Source: Selaginella tamariscina (taxonomy: Eukaryota > Streptophyta > Lycopodiopsida > Selaginellales > Selaginellaceae). Taken from it: 64,000 nucleotides of DNA. The number at the start of each line of letters is the position of its first letter. Within the stretch, counting starts at the first letter, position 1. The DNA lies in contig PUQB01000500.1 in NCBI GenBank assembly GCA_003024785.1, positions 1-64,000 of the forward strand, read 5' to 3'. The notes beneath the pieces were generated by a model. The model made no database searches. It was not told where the DNA came from and was given only the letters and a program-made list of their open reading frames with translations. Positions 23,355-34,416 of this stretch are shown here, piece after piece. The position numbers were made by a program, and so were the translations under genes.

Positions 23355-24991
23355 TCCCCCTAGATTGGAAGTGTTGCATTGCCCCAATGCAACCTTACGA
23401 TGTGCCTGCTGTTCCGCATATTGAAGCGACGAACTTGGTCATCTTCTCATGGATGTTACGTACTTGGTCAGCTAGTGTGTGTACGGTGTCCATGAGTACC
23501 TTGTTTTGCTCGTATAGACGTCGTATGATGTTCAACTGCTCAAAAAATTGCTTGTCGATCATATTGTAGCAGTCATGGAGTTGCTGACTGATAGTCGCGT
23601 TTGCTCGTTGAACTGCTACCTATTAGGTGATAGAATCAACAACACTGCGAAGGTGTGCAAGCTGACCTTCGAGAGTAGTATCCTGCGGTGGGTCTTGTGG
23701 TGGTATTCTGGGTGAAGTAGTTTGATCATGCGTGTGCTTCGAACCCCTTGAGATGTCCCGCTCTTGACGATCTGAAGCATGATGTCCCATGTGTTGTAAT
23801 GGTGAATAGGGCTGCTGCTGGTCCTGGTCTTTATCATGGATGTTGTTCTTGGTAGGTTTGTATAGGTGTCAGTTTGCCGAATGCAGTTCTTGTCCTGACT
23901 GCCATACTGCTGAATCCCATACTTACTAACCGCGATCTAGTAGTGTTGTGTCTTCATACTTCGTGTGTGTAGAAGTTGATGCCGTGGGTTTGTTACGCAT
24001 CCTTCGCTAGTCTCCTCAAGGTAAAGGTCTCCTTTGCACCACTTGATCATCGTCTTCCTCCTCATCCACAAATTCAAGTATCACTTTGGGTTCCTTTGAC
24101 TACGGTTCTTCTGGCGTCTTTGCTTGTGTACGTGGTCGTTTCTTCGGCTTAGTTGGTAGTGGTGCATTTAAGTTACGGATGTCGAAAACGTTATCTGGGT
24201 ACTGCGCAATAAGACCTAACCAAAAGCCCATCCTTGTTGTGAGTACCGGTGTACCTGTGGGTGCTAAATTCGCATACGTAATACGGAGGGTCGTTAAAAT
24301 ATGATGCAACACCGGAAATACGGATGTCTCCTTGTTCTTGCTTTTGGGGTTGTGCAGAGTGTGCAACTCACGTTGTAGCCCCAGTACGAGTAGCTCCCCC
24401 CAATCTGGTTTCTGTCCCTGTTCAGATAGATGATAAACATACCTGATCTCCTTGTTGAACCCTGCCAGTGTTTTGCGGAAGGCAAATGCCGTGGTGATAG
24501 CCTTAATACAACTCTTATGAGGTTCCCGCAGAATTGATGTTGGTGCCGCATTGGCCGTCTTCTGCTTCTGGAGAAACTTGTCAAAATTGTTAGTGTAGTG
24601 TTGCACGTATGTGTGGACTTGTGGAATTGGATCGTAGGAGATATCTGGATCTGGGAATTCAAAGACATCTTGAATAAGCTTACTTGTGAAAGCGAATGCC
24701 CTGTCTTGTAGTTGTAGAGCCTTGAATTGCAATGTGTATGCCTTAATCGCCTGATCGACTAAGTGTCACCTTGTTGATCCAATCGTTTGTGTACAAACAT
24801 TTTGACATATCCTTCAACTGCATCCTCTGGATCCATTCTCGTATGTTTGAGATGAGTGTTGGTGCCGGACGAACAATACGATAGCGTACTGGTGTAAGGG
24901 GAATTGAAACCACCAGTTCTGATTGGGATGCCGTATTGATTGCCATTGCAGACGTACTCGTCGTGTTGGTGTATTCGTCCATCGATTCCAT
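23355..24991 (-). pseudogene. T-element ORF3, right-arm copy (longest frame)
   Basis: Start ATG at 24991. A frame break lies near 24760, then 24732-24100 gives the longest continuous piece of ORF3 in the window, 210 residues, ending in the basic stretch PLPTKPKKRPRTQAKTPEEP. It contains repeated aromatic/proline motifs (DPDISYDPIPQVHTYVQHY) and no transmembrane segment. The coiled-coil portion follows in other frames to 23360. The extra segment seen at 28665-28880 is deleted here, as in the left arm. Role unknown; the position is that of the accessory or env-like ORF of Tat/Athila elements. Confidence 0.65.
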
Positions 24992-25712
24992 ATGTGCCTA
25001 CCGAATAAGGGAAGAAAAAGACAAAGGAGTTGAAGATCAGAAAGAGGAAGAAACTAAAGAAGAACTCAAAACCCTATTGTGTGCTGTCGGTTGAATAGTG
25101 CTCCTGTTTTATACTTAGAGAATTTATGATCTATCAGTCTTTGTGGAGCAGTCCGCGTGTCGAGCTCAGATTGGTTAGTGTGTGAATACCTTGGTTTGCG
25201 CTAGATTTGACAGAGAATATTTCATCATTGGATTTTGTATTCCTTGGATTTGCTGATTTCTTGGATTTTGTTATTCGCTTGTGTGAGTGATGCTGTTGAT
25301 GTTTCCAGAAGATTCTGCTGACGTCTACTCACCATGATGCTACGTAATTTTCCATGTCTTGTTCCAACTTACGGCTTGTTCCGACTTACGGCTTTGATCG
25401 TATTCCGAGTCATTGTTTAGTCTGAATGTTTCTGTGTTCGGCTTATTGTGCATTTCGTACTCCGGGTCATTGTCAAGATCTTCCTCTGGCTTATTAAATG
25501 TATATTTCCATAACGATTCGTATTTGTTATAAGTAAGACTCGTGTTGTAGTGTCCATAAGAGTGATAGTGTTGTTGTCTCGTATATCAGTAATAATATAT
25601 GGTCCATACCATTTGGACTTGAATTTATGACGATGGGTCATTTCCTTGATAGTGCCATACCATTTCTCCAACTCGGAATATGGGTCGTCGTTGTACTCGT
25701 CGTAATCGATTG
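24992..25712 (-). pseudogene. T integrase C-terminal tail, right-arm copy
   Basis: Mirror of 1390-2093. A frame at 25671-25417 encodes KFKSKWYGPYIITDIRDNN, the GPY-type end of a gypsy integrase. The upstream side is cut by Z at 25713. Confidence 0.75.
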
Positions 25713-26547
25713 TGTTAGAGTTTTAACTCAAGGGCCAACACGTGGCAACATGTGGCTGCCAAATGGCCATCCGGCATCATCACCATGTGTGAGCAACGTT
25801 AAGTATTCCAAGATAACCCTAAGAGTCTGACTCAGAGGCCCAATTAGGCAAAAGACTTAGAGTCTTACCCTAAGTCCCCTAGAAATGACCATCCCCTGAA
25901 CCCTAGAGGATAACCTGAGTAGACTTTAGGATCATGTCCCATTAGACCCAGACAGGCTTATGCCCTAACCCCAAAAGGAGATGTGTCACACATACCCCAT
26001 GACAGAGCCAAGGCATCGTCACTTAACCCTTCCCTCATCCGAGAGTACAACCCCTTTAGGGTGACAAGGGTACCTAAACCACGACTAACCCCTAAGGGTT
26101 TAAGTAGCCAAGTCATACCCTAGACTTAGGGCTAGTACTAAGTGAGGACATGAGTGTGCGCCGTAGGCAGACACGATGTTTAGCTAAGCAAACTCCCTAA
26201 GGCTAGGTTTGGATAACCCTAAGTACATTTTGCGAGTGCCTCTCGAAAGGGCTCCTGCTAACAAGCTTAGGTTGTTAAACCCCTGGATTCCAAGGAGAAC
26301 ACTCCCCTAACCAAGTGTGCCAAGGCACACCTAGTTACGAGACCTAACCTCCCTTGAGCGGATGCCCAAGGCTTAGCACCCTAGTGCAAGCACAAGCATG
26401 CATGTTGGCTAGAGTATCCAACCCCTTGGCGACAAACCCATGACACAGCCCCAAAGGGCATGCCTCGAGCGTTGTGTCATGTGACTTCTAGCCCAGTGTC
26501 ACATTTCCATATGACATTGTCTTCCACAATGTGGGCTATCATGCCAT
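25713..26547 (+). repeat. Truncated Z LTR, right-arm copy
   Basis: Starts TGTTAGAGTTTTAACTC after GATTG and is truncated at the same point as the left-arm copy, fused to a T LTR fragment (26548-26709, minus). Confidence 0.85.
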
Positions 26548-27620
26548 GCGGCGATAACTCGTATTGCGGTATTACGTTAGTAACTCGTACTCCGATATAT
26601 CCTTCCCACTCTCGATTTTCAACATTATATATTGTTTTTGGTATTTTCCCATTATAGTTACCCATGAAATAACAAGAAATCCTATCAATGTCTAACTATG
26701 ATCCTAACAAACTATGATCGCCATATGAGATAGACACACAGACAAACCGTAATAAGGGTGACAGACTCATAAACAGACAAACAAACCCATAATAAGGGTG
26801 ACAAACTCATAGACAGACATACAGACCGACAGACTCACAGACAGACCCATAATAAGGGTAACGGACTAACAAACAGACCCGAAATAAGGGTAGCAGATAG
26901 ATAAACCCACAATAAGGCATATAGCAGAAATATGAAAGACCGACACAAGACTAGAAACCAATCCTCAGATGGTCAAATGGGAGTGAGAAGAGAAAAGAAA
27001 TAGCAAGTAGTACTGCAAATCTCGACGCAATAGAAATGAGAAGTAGAAATCAAGGAATCAAGTAAGAAATCAGAGAAAGTAAGAAATAGATATAGCAAGT
27101 AGTACTGCGGATCCCGAACGCAGTAGAAATGAGAAGTAGAAATTAAATAATCAAGTAAGATGCTGAGGAGTGAGAGTAAGAGGAGAGTATATATTGTCAA
27201 AACATAGTACAATATTCAGTATACCCGGGATGCTTTCCTACCCCTAACTTCATCTATTTATAACCACACTTCCAGTCCAGTACGTTCAGTTATCGTAACT
27301 TCCTTTGAATCTTATCCAGTTGCTTGCGTAACTTTCTTAATGTCGTTATGATAACTGCTCCCTTAGACGTAATACGCTGATATCTGGAACTGCCATATTC
27401 CGGTTCCCTCTGGAACTGCCGTATTTCGGTTCTCTTTGGAACTGCCGTATTCCGTTTCCCTATGGAACTGCCGTATTTTGTTTCTCTCTGGCATTGCTAT
27501 TACGCTAATATCTAAATCATCCCCATATTACGGTTGACTCGTAATTCTATGTTCTTCTTTAACTCTCATATTTTCACCATATATACTATTTTTGGTATTT
27601 TTCCCGTTATACTTTCCAAT
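26548..27620 (-). repeat. T-related LTRs with tandem repeats
   Basis: 26548-26709 is the T LTR 5' fragment. A primer-site remnant (CTATGATCGCCATA) follows, then from 26726 a second LTR on the minus strand with several ACCCATAATAAGGGT motifs. A ~92 bp tandem duplication starts at TAGCAAGTAGTACTGC (27001 and 27093). At 27384-27487 four 26 bp units of the form CTGGAACTGCCGTATTCCGGTTCCCT are arranged head to tail. The palindrome ends inside this LTR at about 27092. No gene. Confidence 0.7.
27384..27487. repeat. 26 bp minisatellite, four units
   Basis: Four consecutive units share GGAACTGCC(A/G)TATT and end in a T/C-rich half; a partial fifth unit (CTGGCATTGC) follows. It lies within an LTR. Confidence 0.85.
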
Positions 27621-27691
27621 GGGAAAATACCAAAAACAATAAATAATGTTGAAAACCGAGGGAATACACGGCAACCCTAAACTAGTTTAGA

Positions 27692-29460
27692 ACCGGCGGT
27701 TTCAATTCCCTTACACCAGTACTCTATCGTATTGTTCATCCGGCACCAACACTCATCTCGGACATACGAGGATGCAGTTGGAGCGATATTTCAAAATGTT
27801 TGTACACAAACGATTGGATCAACAAGGTGAACACTTAGTCGATCAGGCGATTAAGGCATACACACTGCAATTCAAGGCTCTACAACTACAAAAGGGCATT
27901 CGCTTTCACAAGTAAGCTTATTCGAGATGTCTTTAATTCCCAGATCCAGATATCTCCTACGATCCAATTCCACAAGTCCACACATACGTGCAACACTACA
28001 CTGACAATTTTGACAAGTTTCTCCAGAAGCAGAAGACGGCCAATGCGGCACCAACATCAATTCTGCGAGAACCTCATAAGAGTCGTATTAAGGCTATCAC
28101 CACGGCCTTTGCCTTCCGCAAAACACCGGCAGGGTTCAACAAGGAGATCGGGTATGTTTATCATCTCTCTAAAGGGACAGAAACCGGATTGGGGGGAGCT
28201 ACTCGTACTGGGGCTACAACTTGAGTTGCACACTCTGCACAACCCCAAAAGCAAGAACAAGGAGACATCCGTATTTCCGGTGCTGCATCATATTTTAACG
28301 ACCCTCCGTATTACGTATGCGATTTAGCACCCACAGGTACACCGGTACTCACAACAAGGATGGGCTTTTGGTTAGGTCTTATTGCGCAGTACCAGATAAC
28401 GTTTTCGACATCCGTAACTTAAACGCACCACTACCAACTAAGCCGAAGAAACGACCACGTACACAAGCAAAGACGCCAAGAAGAACCGTAGTCAAAGGAA
28501 CCCGAAGTGATACTCAAATTTGTGGATGAGGAGGAAGACGATGATCAAGTGTTGCAAAGGAGACCTTTACCTCGAGGAGACTAGCGAAGGATGCGTAACA
28601 ACCCACGGCATCAACTTCTACACCACACACGGAGTATGAAGACACAACACTACCAAATTGCGGTCAGCCCACAGCAGCAACTTCATCAACACCCATGGAG
28701 TGTGGGGATTCTGCACCATTCGACAACATCAATACGGGCACTACCGTAGTTCCATCACCACCATCAGTTCAACATCAAACTACGGCAGGTACATCTTCTC
28801 ATATCATACCACCACATGTAGTACCTCCAGTAGAACAAGTACGGGATTTAGCAATACGGCAGTCAGAATAAGAACCGCATTTGGCAAAATAACACCTGTA
28901 CAACTTGCCAAGAGCAACATCCACGATAAAGACCAGGACCAGCAGCAGCCCTATTCACCATTACAACACATGGGACATCATGCTTCAGATCGGACATCTC
29001 AAGGGGTTCGAAGCGCATGCGTGATCAGACTGCTTCACCCAGAATACCACCACAAGACCCATCGCAGGATAACTCTCGAAGGTCAGCTTGCACACCTTGC
29101 AGTGTCGTTGATTCTATCACCCAACAGGTAGCAGTTCAATGAGTAGACGCGACTATCAGTCAGCAACTCCATGACCGCTGCAATACGATCGACAAGCAAT
29201 TTTTGGAGCAGTCGAACATCATACGACGTTTGTACGAGCAAAACAAGGTACTCATGGACACCGTACACACACTAACCAAGTACGTAACATCCATGAGAAG
29301 ATGACCGAGTTCAACCCAGCACCTACTCCAACATCGGACACATGGACGAAGTACGTAAATTACGCGAGAGAACCACAAGCTGAAGAACTTCGTCGCTTCA
29401 ATGTGTAGAACAGCGGGCACATCGTAAGGTTGCATCAGGGATGCAACACTTCCAGTCTAG
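27692..29460 (+). pseudogene. T-element ORF3, third copy with extra segment
   Basis: This copy starts inside ORF3 (ACCGGCGGTTTCAATTCCC). Frames run through DPIPQVHTYV-type sequence, FAFRKTPAGFNKEIGYVYHL and the basic PLPTKPKKRPRTQ stretch to the coiled-coil part near 29150-29400. About 220 bases at 28665-28880, rich in Ser/Thr codons, are absent from the arm copies, which suggests a full ORF3 is longer than the arms imply. Multiple single-base shifts break it. It is followed by a polypurine tract and LTR. Confidence 0.65.
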
Positions 29461-29465
29461 GGGGA

Positions 29466-29800
29466 TGTTAGGATCATAGTTAAACATTGATAGGATTTCA
29501 TGGGTAACTATAATGGGAAAATACCAAAAACAATATATAATGTTGAAAACCGAGAGTGGGAAGGATATATCGGAGTACGAGTTACTAACATAATACTGCA
29601 ATACGAGTTATTACTGCATTACGATACCAGTGGAGTACGGCATGTTTGGATAAGGATAAGAAGAAGTTATAGTAACTGAATGGATAAGGTTAAGAGGTAG
29701 TTATCTAACTGCTAGTGCGGGACCAGGAGTATGGGTATAAATAGACCAGGCTAGGACTAGAAAGGTATCTCGAGTATACTGTATTATTTACTATGTGTAC
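29466..29800 (+). repeat. T 3' LTR, truncated third copy
   Basis: Begins TGTTAGGATCATAGTTAAAC directly after AGGGGGA and follows the T LTR to the CTCGAGTATACTG region, including the TATAAATAGACCAGG box at about 29735, before diverging. Confidence 0.8.
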
Positions 29801-29867
29801 TATTGTATTCCTGCCGTATGCCGTTTCCCTCTTAGCCTTCCCTCTAGTTACCTTATCATAATGTGTG

Positions 29868-30463
29868 AGGAAATATAAGCAACTTATCTACATTGCTTAC
29901 TTTATACAACTTCACAACTTCCTCAAACTGCAATAAGTGTCTTTTAGGATTTTCCTTGTTTCCTGCGAAAAATATTAGGTACATCAATGTGCCTCCCAAC
30001 ATTCTGGGGAAAGTGTCATATTAAACATTCGGTGGGCTTTCTCTACCACCTTCCTCCTCACCAAGAGGGGAACTTCCAGGAGATTCTCCTCATGGTCTAA
30101 TAGGAAATTCTATTTTCCGAGGAGTTCCTTCCAACTCTTCTTCTCATGTAGTTTAATAATCACCGTATTGTATATCCTCCACACCTTTAGTAGCACTTTC
30201 TCCTATCTGATCAATGAGTCTTATAAGAACTTCTTACCTATTAACAAGCTCTATTTACTCAGCTCGGGCAATCTCTCTCTTGGCCTGCCATTATCTCTCT
30301 TTCTTACTAGAGATGAGTTAGGATTATGATACCTCCAAGGCTCCATCCATTATCATATATACACACTTCTTTTTATCACTTAAGCTCTACTTCTTTTAGA
30401 GCTATTTCACATATCTCACTTCTCACTTAGAAATTTCACAAATTCCTACACAACAATGGCGAA
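29868..30463 (-). pseudogene. 5' end of a decayed gag region
   Basis: The reverse complement starts after a primer-binding site at 30464-30481 and runs toward 29868, where the last ~75 bases match the beginning of the gag relics at 8667 and 38324. It therefore supplies the upstream end of that gag. No long frame survives. Confidence 0.5.
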
Positions 30464-30481
30464 ATCCCTCCGTGGTCGCCA
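30464..30481 (-). promoter_or_regulatory. Primer-binding site TGGCGACCACGGAGGGAT
   Basis: On the minus strand TGGCGACCACGGAGGGAT follows one base after an LTR end TGTTAACA (from 30483). It is complementary to a tRNA 3' end reading ATCCCTCCGTGGTCGCCA. The T element at 63588-63604 has a near-identical site, so the two families use the same kind of primer. Which tRNA it is cannot be settled by eye. Confidence 0.7.
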
Positions 30482-30482
30482 G

Positions 30483-30595
30483 TGTTAACATGGGTAAACT
30501 TTCTTGTGTGTAGAAATCACTATTCATAACGCATGAAAAACTTTCCAATCAAAGGATATGGATTTCATTTTAAAATAGCTTTATATATGTATTAT
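30483..30595 (-). repeat. LTR interrupted by R copy 1
   Basis: The LTR beginning TGTTAACATGGGTAAAC (+ strand) is broken at 30595 by R copy 1 and should resume at 36608. The right-hand continuation cannot be delimited. Confidence 0.5.
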
Positions 30596-31115
30596 TGTCA
30601 AGCACGATCCAGGAACCAGGAAGCGAGTAGGATTCCGAGAACAGGAAGGCTTGACTCAGAAACAGGACCGAGAGCAGGACAGGAACTAGGAACAGGAACA
30701 GGACGGATCCAGGAGCAGGACAGGATCAGGAGAGGATCCGGGAGCAAGACAGGAGCAGGAGGCAAAGAGTAAGACAAGAAAGAACAAGAACAAGGAACAA
30801 GAATAATCGTAGAATGACTGGTGTTGATAGTAACTGATTGTACAACAATTAGGTCGGAGCTTTTATGCTCACAACTCCAAGCTAATCTAGTCATGAGTCT
30901 AATCTAGTCATGAGCTAAGAATAGTGTCCCTTATCCTCTAGGCATATCTGTAGCATATCCTATGGCATATCCTATAGGAATATCCTATAGGTATATCCTG
31001 TAGGAATCCTGCAAGCATATCCTGTACCCGTATCCTGTATCCGAAATCCTGCATCCTGTATCATGTATCCGGAATCCTGTATCCTGCATCCTGTGTCCTG
31101 TATCGGGTTGTGATA
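30596..31115 (-). repeat. R copy 1 3' LTR
   Basis: 520 bp LTR. Its U3-like half (right side) consists mostly of degenerate AGGATACAGGAT/ATCCTGTATCC words, and the left half of GGATCC/CAGGAC words. It contains CTTTTATGCTC (TATAAAA-like on the minus strand) and the self-primer donor TTGATAGTAACTG near 30822. Confidence 0.9.
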
Positions 31116-31344
31116 GCACCTCCTCCCTAAAGACGAGTTCCAGGTCGTAGGACCTGGTTTGCAGGATAATGCCGATGGAAGGAGCAACTTTGGAAGAAGC
31201 ATGGAGTAAGTTGGATGCAGGTTCCCAAGTGCGATCGGTAGGCAAATAACTTTCCAATTCCACCAAGTATTGAAGTTGGCAGCGATGAAGACGAGAATCA
31301 AGGATGGCTGCAACTTCGTACTCAGGTTCACCAGCAATGACCAC
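30985..31344 (-). pseudogene. R copy 1 chromodomain (altered)
   Basis: The frame reads EYEVAAILDSRLHRCQLQYL, a chromodomain start, and ends DRTWEPASNL. In copy 2 the middle is VDWKGYLPTD; here it is VELESYLPTD, a local shift that removes the conserved Trp of the chromo fold. Chromodomains at the C terminus of integrase direct insertion to histone-marked chromatin in this class. The frame then runs into the LTR. Confidence 0.8.
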
Positions 31345-31371
31345 AGGAGGGGGAGGAGAAAGTTACAGGAT

Positions 31372-32229
31372 TTACCTCCGCCACGATCCTGTAAGGGCCC
31401 AATCGTTGAAAATCCAACTTAGAAGAAGGCCTGTTGGTGCGAATGTGTCGACGAAGAAGCCACACGAGATCACCAATCTTGTATGCAGGTGCCGGCTGAC
31501 GGTGAGCATCAGCATGATGCTTGTACCGTTCCTGTGCCTGCTGAAGTGAACCTGGAGATCATCCTGTACCTGCCGAAGATGCTGAAGACGATCCTGTACT
31601 GCAGGAGCGGAAGAAGGAGAAGCAGGAGGAGCAAAGTCAAAACGTGGATGGTGGCCTGTAAGAGCAAAGAAAGGTGTCTGCCTGTAGATGCGTGAATGGA
31701 GTTGTTGTAGGCAAACTCCGCCATGGAAGAAGGTCCAAATTGTCCTGTTGGTAACTGATGAAGCAACGAAGATATGTTCTAAGGTCTGAATTGTGCGTTC
31801 TGACTGCCCATCAGTTTGGGTGATATCCTGAAGAAAGATCCGCTTTAACCTGTAGACTCCGAAGAAGCTCTCGCCAAAACTTGGACATGAATTGTGGACC
31901 TCGATCGGAAACAATGCTCTCAGGAAGACCATGATGTCGGAACACCTCACGGATCACCAACTCGGCAGTTGTCTGACCTGTAGCTGTCTTGTTGCAGGGT
32001 AGGAAATGAGCCTGCTTGGTGAAACGGTCAACCACCACAAGAACTGCATCGAATCCACGAGAAGGAGGAAGATCTGTGAGGAAATCCATAGAAATGGATC
32101 TCCAAGGAGCAGAAGGAACAGGAAGAGGACGAAGAAGACCAGAGGTGCATGACGAGGCATCTTCGACCTGTTGCAGGTGTCACAACTCCGTACAAACCTT
32201 TCCACAAAACCCGCAACCCAGGCCACCAA
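31372..32229 (-). pseudogene. R copy 1 integrase core (frame-shifted)
   Basis: Three overlapping frames carry the integrase. 32229-31954 holds the CDTCNRSK zinc-finger end; 32089-31811 begins [20 protein letters not shown] with the first catalytic Asp and contains SDRGPQFMSKFWREL with the second; 31950-31372 holds TDGQSERTIQTLEHIF with the catalytic Glu. All three acidic residues are present, but single-base shifts separate them. Confidence 0.88.
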
Positions 32230-32239
32230 TAGTTGCGAG

Positions 32240-33853
32240 TCACCAACTCAACTGTCTTGGCCACACCAAAATGTCCTGTAGCCGGGTATCATGACAATCC
32301 TGTACCACACGAGTCCTGCAAACACCAACAGGAACGTACAGGAGACCTTCCCGGTACAGGAGTCCATCCTGTATGGTGAACAGGTTGTAGTCTGGACGGG
32401 AACTGGAGGAAGAGGAACTTGCAACGTCAGGATGAATGTGTGAGAACACATTCTTTGCCAAGTCGTCTGTAGCCAACTGCGAACGGACGTCCTGTAGGAG
32501 TGTTGAATTTGCTGGAGCCTGATGAACCTGCAGTGCCGCAAGCCGGAATCGATCAGGACCCAACAACACTTGCCTTTGACAGTCAAATGCAGGATCGCCC
32601 GGGCTTGGTGCAAGGTAAGAGCGCCTAGACAATGCGTCCGCCTTGCCATTCCGAAAACCGGGCCTGTAGACGATGACGAAGTCAAAACGTGATAGGAACT
32701 CCGCCCACCTAGCCTGTCGCCGACTGAGAACTCGAGCCGTTTGAAAGTACTCCAGGTTCTTGTGATCCGTAAGAACTTGTACAGGATGTGCAGCACCTTC
32801 CAGGAAATGCCGCCACTCCTCAAACGAATCCACAATGGCCTTGAGTTCCTTGTCATGAATCTCGTAATTGATCTCCGCCGACAGGAACTTACGAGAGTGA
32901 AAAGCTACAGGATGAAGCAACTTGTCCTCTCCAACTTGCGATAGGACGGATCCTACTGCAAAATCCGAGGCATCTGCTTCAACGAAGAAAGGACGAGAAG
33001 GATCAGGATGTGCTAAAATCGGAGCTGTCGTGAAGGTGTCCTTGAGTGTTGTGAATGCATGTTCCGCCTTGTCGGACCAAGAGAAAACCTCTGTGCGCTT
33101 GGTGAGTTCCGTGAGTGGAAGTACACGCTTGGAGAAGTCCTGTATGAATCGCCTGTAGAAGTTTGCAAAGCCAAGGAAACATTGTACATCTCGTACAGAC
33201 TTGGGCCTCTCCCACTCCACGATGGTCTTCACCTTGTGCATGTCCATGGAAACGCCAGCAGGAGAGACGATGTAGCCCAAGAACTCCACAGAATCCCTAT
33301 CGAAAAAACACTTCTCCAACTTCGCATACAAGCCATGCTCACGAAGCCGCTGTAGAACCAACCGTACATGCTTGTCATGTGCCGCCTGGTCCTTGGAGAA
33401 AATCAAAATGTCGTCGAGGTAGATCACCACAAACTGGTCCAAGAAGTCACGAAAGATGTCGTTCACCATGTGTTGGAACACGGCTGGGGCATTGGTAAGG
33501 CCGAAAGGCATCACCGTGTACTCGAAGTGTCCATACCTTGTACGAAAGGCAGTCTTCCACTCATCGCCGGGACGAATCCGTACAAGGTTGTAGGCCCCTC
33601 GTAAGTCGATCTTCGTGAACACCTTTGCTCCTCGCAGCCGATCGAGAAGTTCCGGGATCAATGGCAACGGGTACCGATTCCGAATGGTAGCTTGATTCAA
33701 ACCCCTGTAGTCCACAACCAAACGTAAGCTCCCATCCTTCTTCTTGACAAAGAAGATTGGCGCTCCTGCAGGGGACTTTGAGTGACGAATGAAGCCGGAT
33801 GCCAAGTTGTCCTCGATGTACTGGCGAAGAACCTCCAACTCTGTGGGTGACAA
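32240..33853 (-). CDS. R copy 1 reverse transcriptase-RNase H (open, 537 aa)
   Basis: One continuous frame of 537 residues opens with [20 protein letters not shown], passes [45 protein letters not shown] and the catalytic box [11 protein letters not shown], and goes into RNase H ([18 protein letters not shown], then [12 protein letters not shown] and TDHKNLEYF). It continues into the linker before integrase, ending PRQLSW. The ATG at 33853 is only the first Met in the frame; in the element RT is made as part of a polyprotein. It is the best-preserved coding unit in the window and suggests recent activity of the R family. Confidence 0.93.
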   Translation of the reverse strand: MSPTELEVLRQYIEDNLASGFIRHSKSPAGAPIFFVKKKDGSLRLVVDYRGLNQATIRNRYPLPLIPELLDRLRGAKVFTKIDLRGAYNLVRIRPGDEWKTAFRTRYGHFEYTVMPFGLTNAPAVFQHMVNDIFRDFLDQFVVIYLDDILIFSKDQAAHDKHVRLVLQRLREHGLYAKLEKCFFDRDSVEFLGYIVSPAGVSMDMHKVKTIVEWERPKSVRDVQCFLGFANFYRRFIQDFSKRVLPLTELTKRTEVFSWSDKAEHAFTTLKDTFTTAPILAHPDPSRPFFVEADASDFAVGSVLSQVGEDKLLHPVAFHSRKFLSAEINYEIHDKELKAIVDSFEEWRHFLEGAAHPVQVLTDHKNLEYFQTARVLSRRQARWAEFLSRFDFVIVYRPGFRNGKADALSRRSYLAPSPGDPAFDCQRQVLLGPDRFRLAALQVHQAPANSTLLQDVRSQLATDDLAKNVFSHIHPDVASSSSSSSRPDYNLFTIQDGLLYREGLLYVPVGVCRTRVVQDCHDTRLQDILVWPRQLSW

Positions 33854-34416
33854 TGCGTAAATCGGTCCGAACGGTGGGTCTTTCCTTCTGCAAGATCAAT
33901 AGGACAGTCGTAGGACCTGTGAACAGGAAGAACTGTAGCCTTGTGCTTGTCAAAAACGTCCTTAAAGTCGTGGTACTTGGATGGTAGAGAAGAAGGAGGA
34001 GAAGGAGAAGGAGTAGGGAAGGAGATTGAAAAACAGGAGAGTCAGACACAGGAAAGGTAGAAGAGGACGTAGGAGTTACTTGAAAGGCAAAAAGGTGGAA
34101 AGGAGCAGGATCAGTGGTAAGTTCATGCATGGTAGTGGTAAGAACTCGGAGAGGAGCAGGAGGGAGCTGTGATTGAAAAAGAGGAAGGATCTTGGGGGTG
34201 GAACAGCAGAGTAACAAAAGAGGCAGGATTGGGAGAAACCTGTGTGGATGTTGACGAGTGTACAGGATTGGAAGAATCCTGTACAGAAGTCCGTGGTTGC
34301 ACAGGAGTGAGGAAGCCTGTGAGTGTGCTGACGAACCAACAGGAGGTGGATCCTGTTGAGGAGGAACCTTCGACACTGATACAGGATTGGAAGAACCCTG
34401 TACAGGAACCGCAAAC

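Larger units (their letters stand above)
1..27092. repeat. Large inverted repeat (arms 1-7477 and 19585-27092)
   Basis: Reading 19585-27092 in reverse complement reproduces 1-7477 almost base for base. Paired coordinates add up to about 27062 at the inner end, 27083 in the middle and 27101 near the outer end, so only small indels separate the arms. The match stops abruptly at 7477/19585: the left arm is followed by T-element sequence and the right arm is preceded by the PGI-linked block. The spacer is about 12.1 kb. Base 1 pairs with about 27092, so the left arm may continue outside the window. The transposon fragments, foldback element and unknown exon inside are shared, so they were present before the duplication. 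Confidence 0.93.

Noticed and set aside
24100..24732. ORF3 as an envelope glycoprotein
   Set aside because: No signal peptide, no transmembrane helix and no cysteine pattern; the position alone is not enough.
27384..27487. CRISPR-like array
   Set aside because: The 26 bp units are contiguous without spacers and sit in an LTR of a eukaryotic element.
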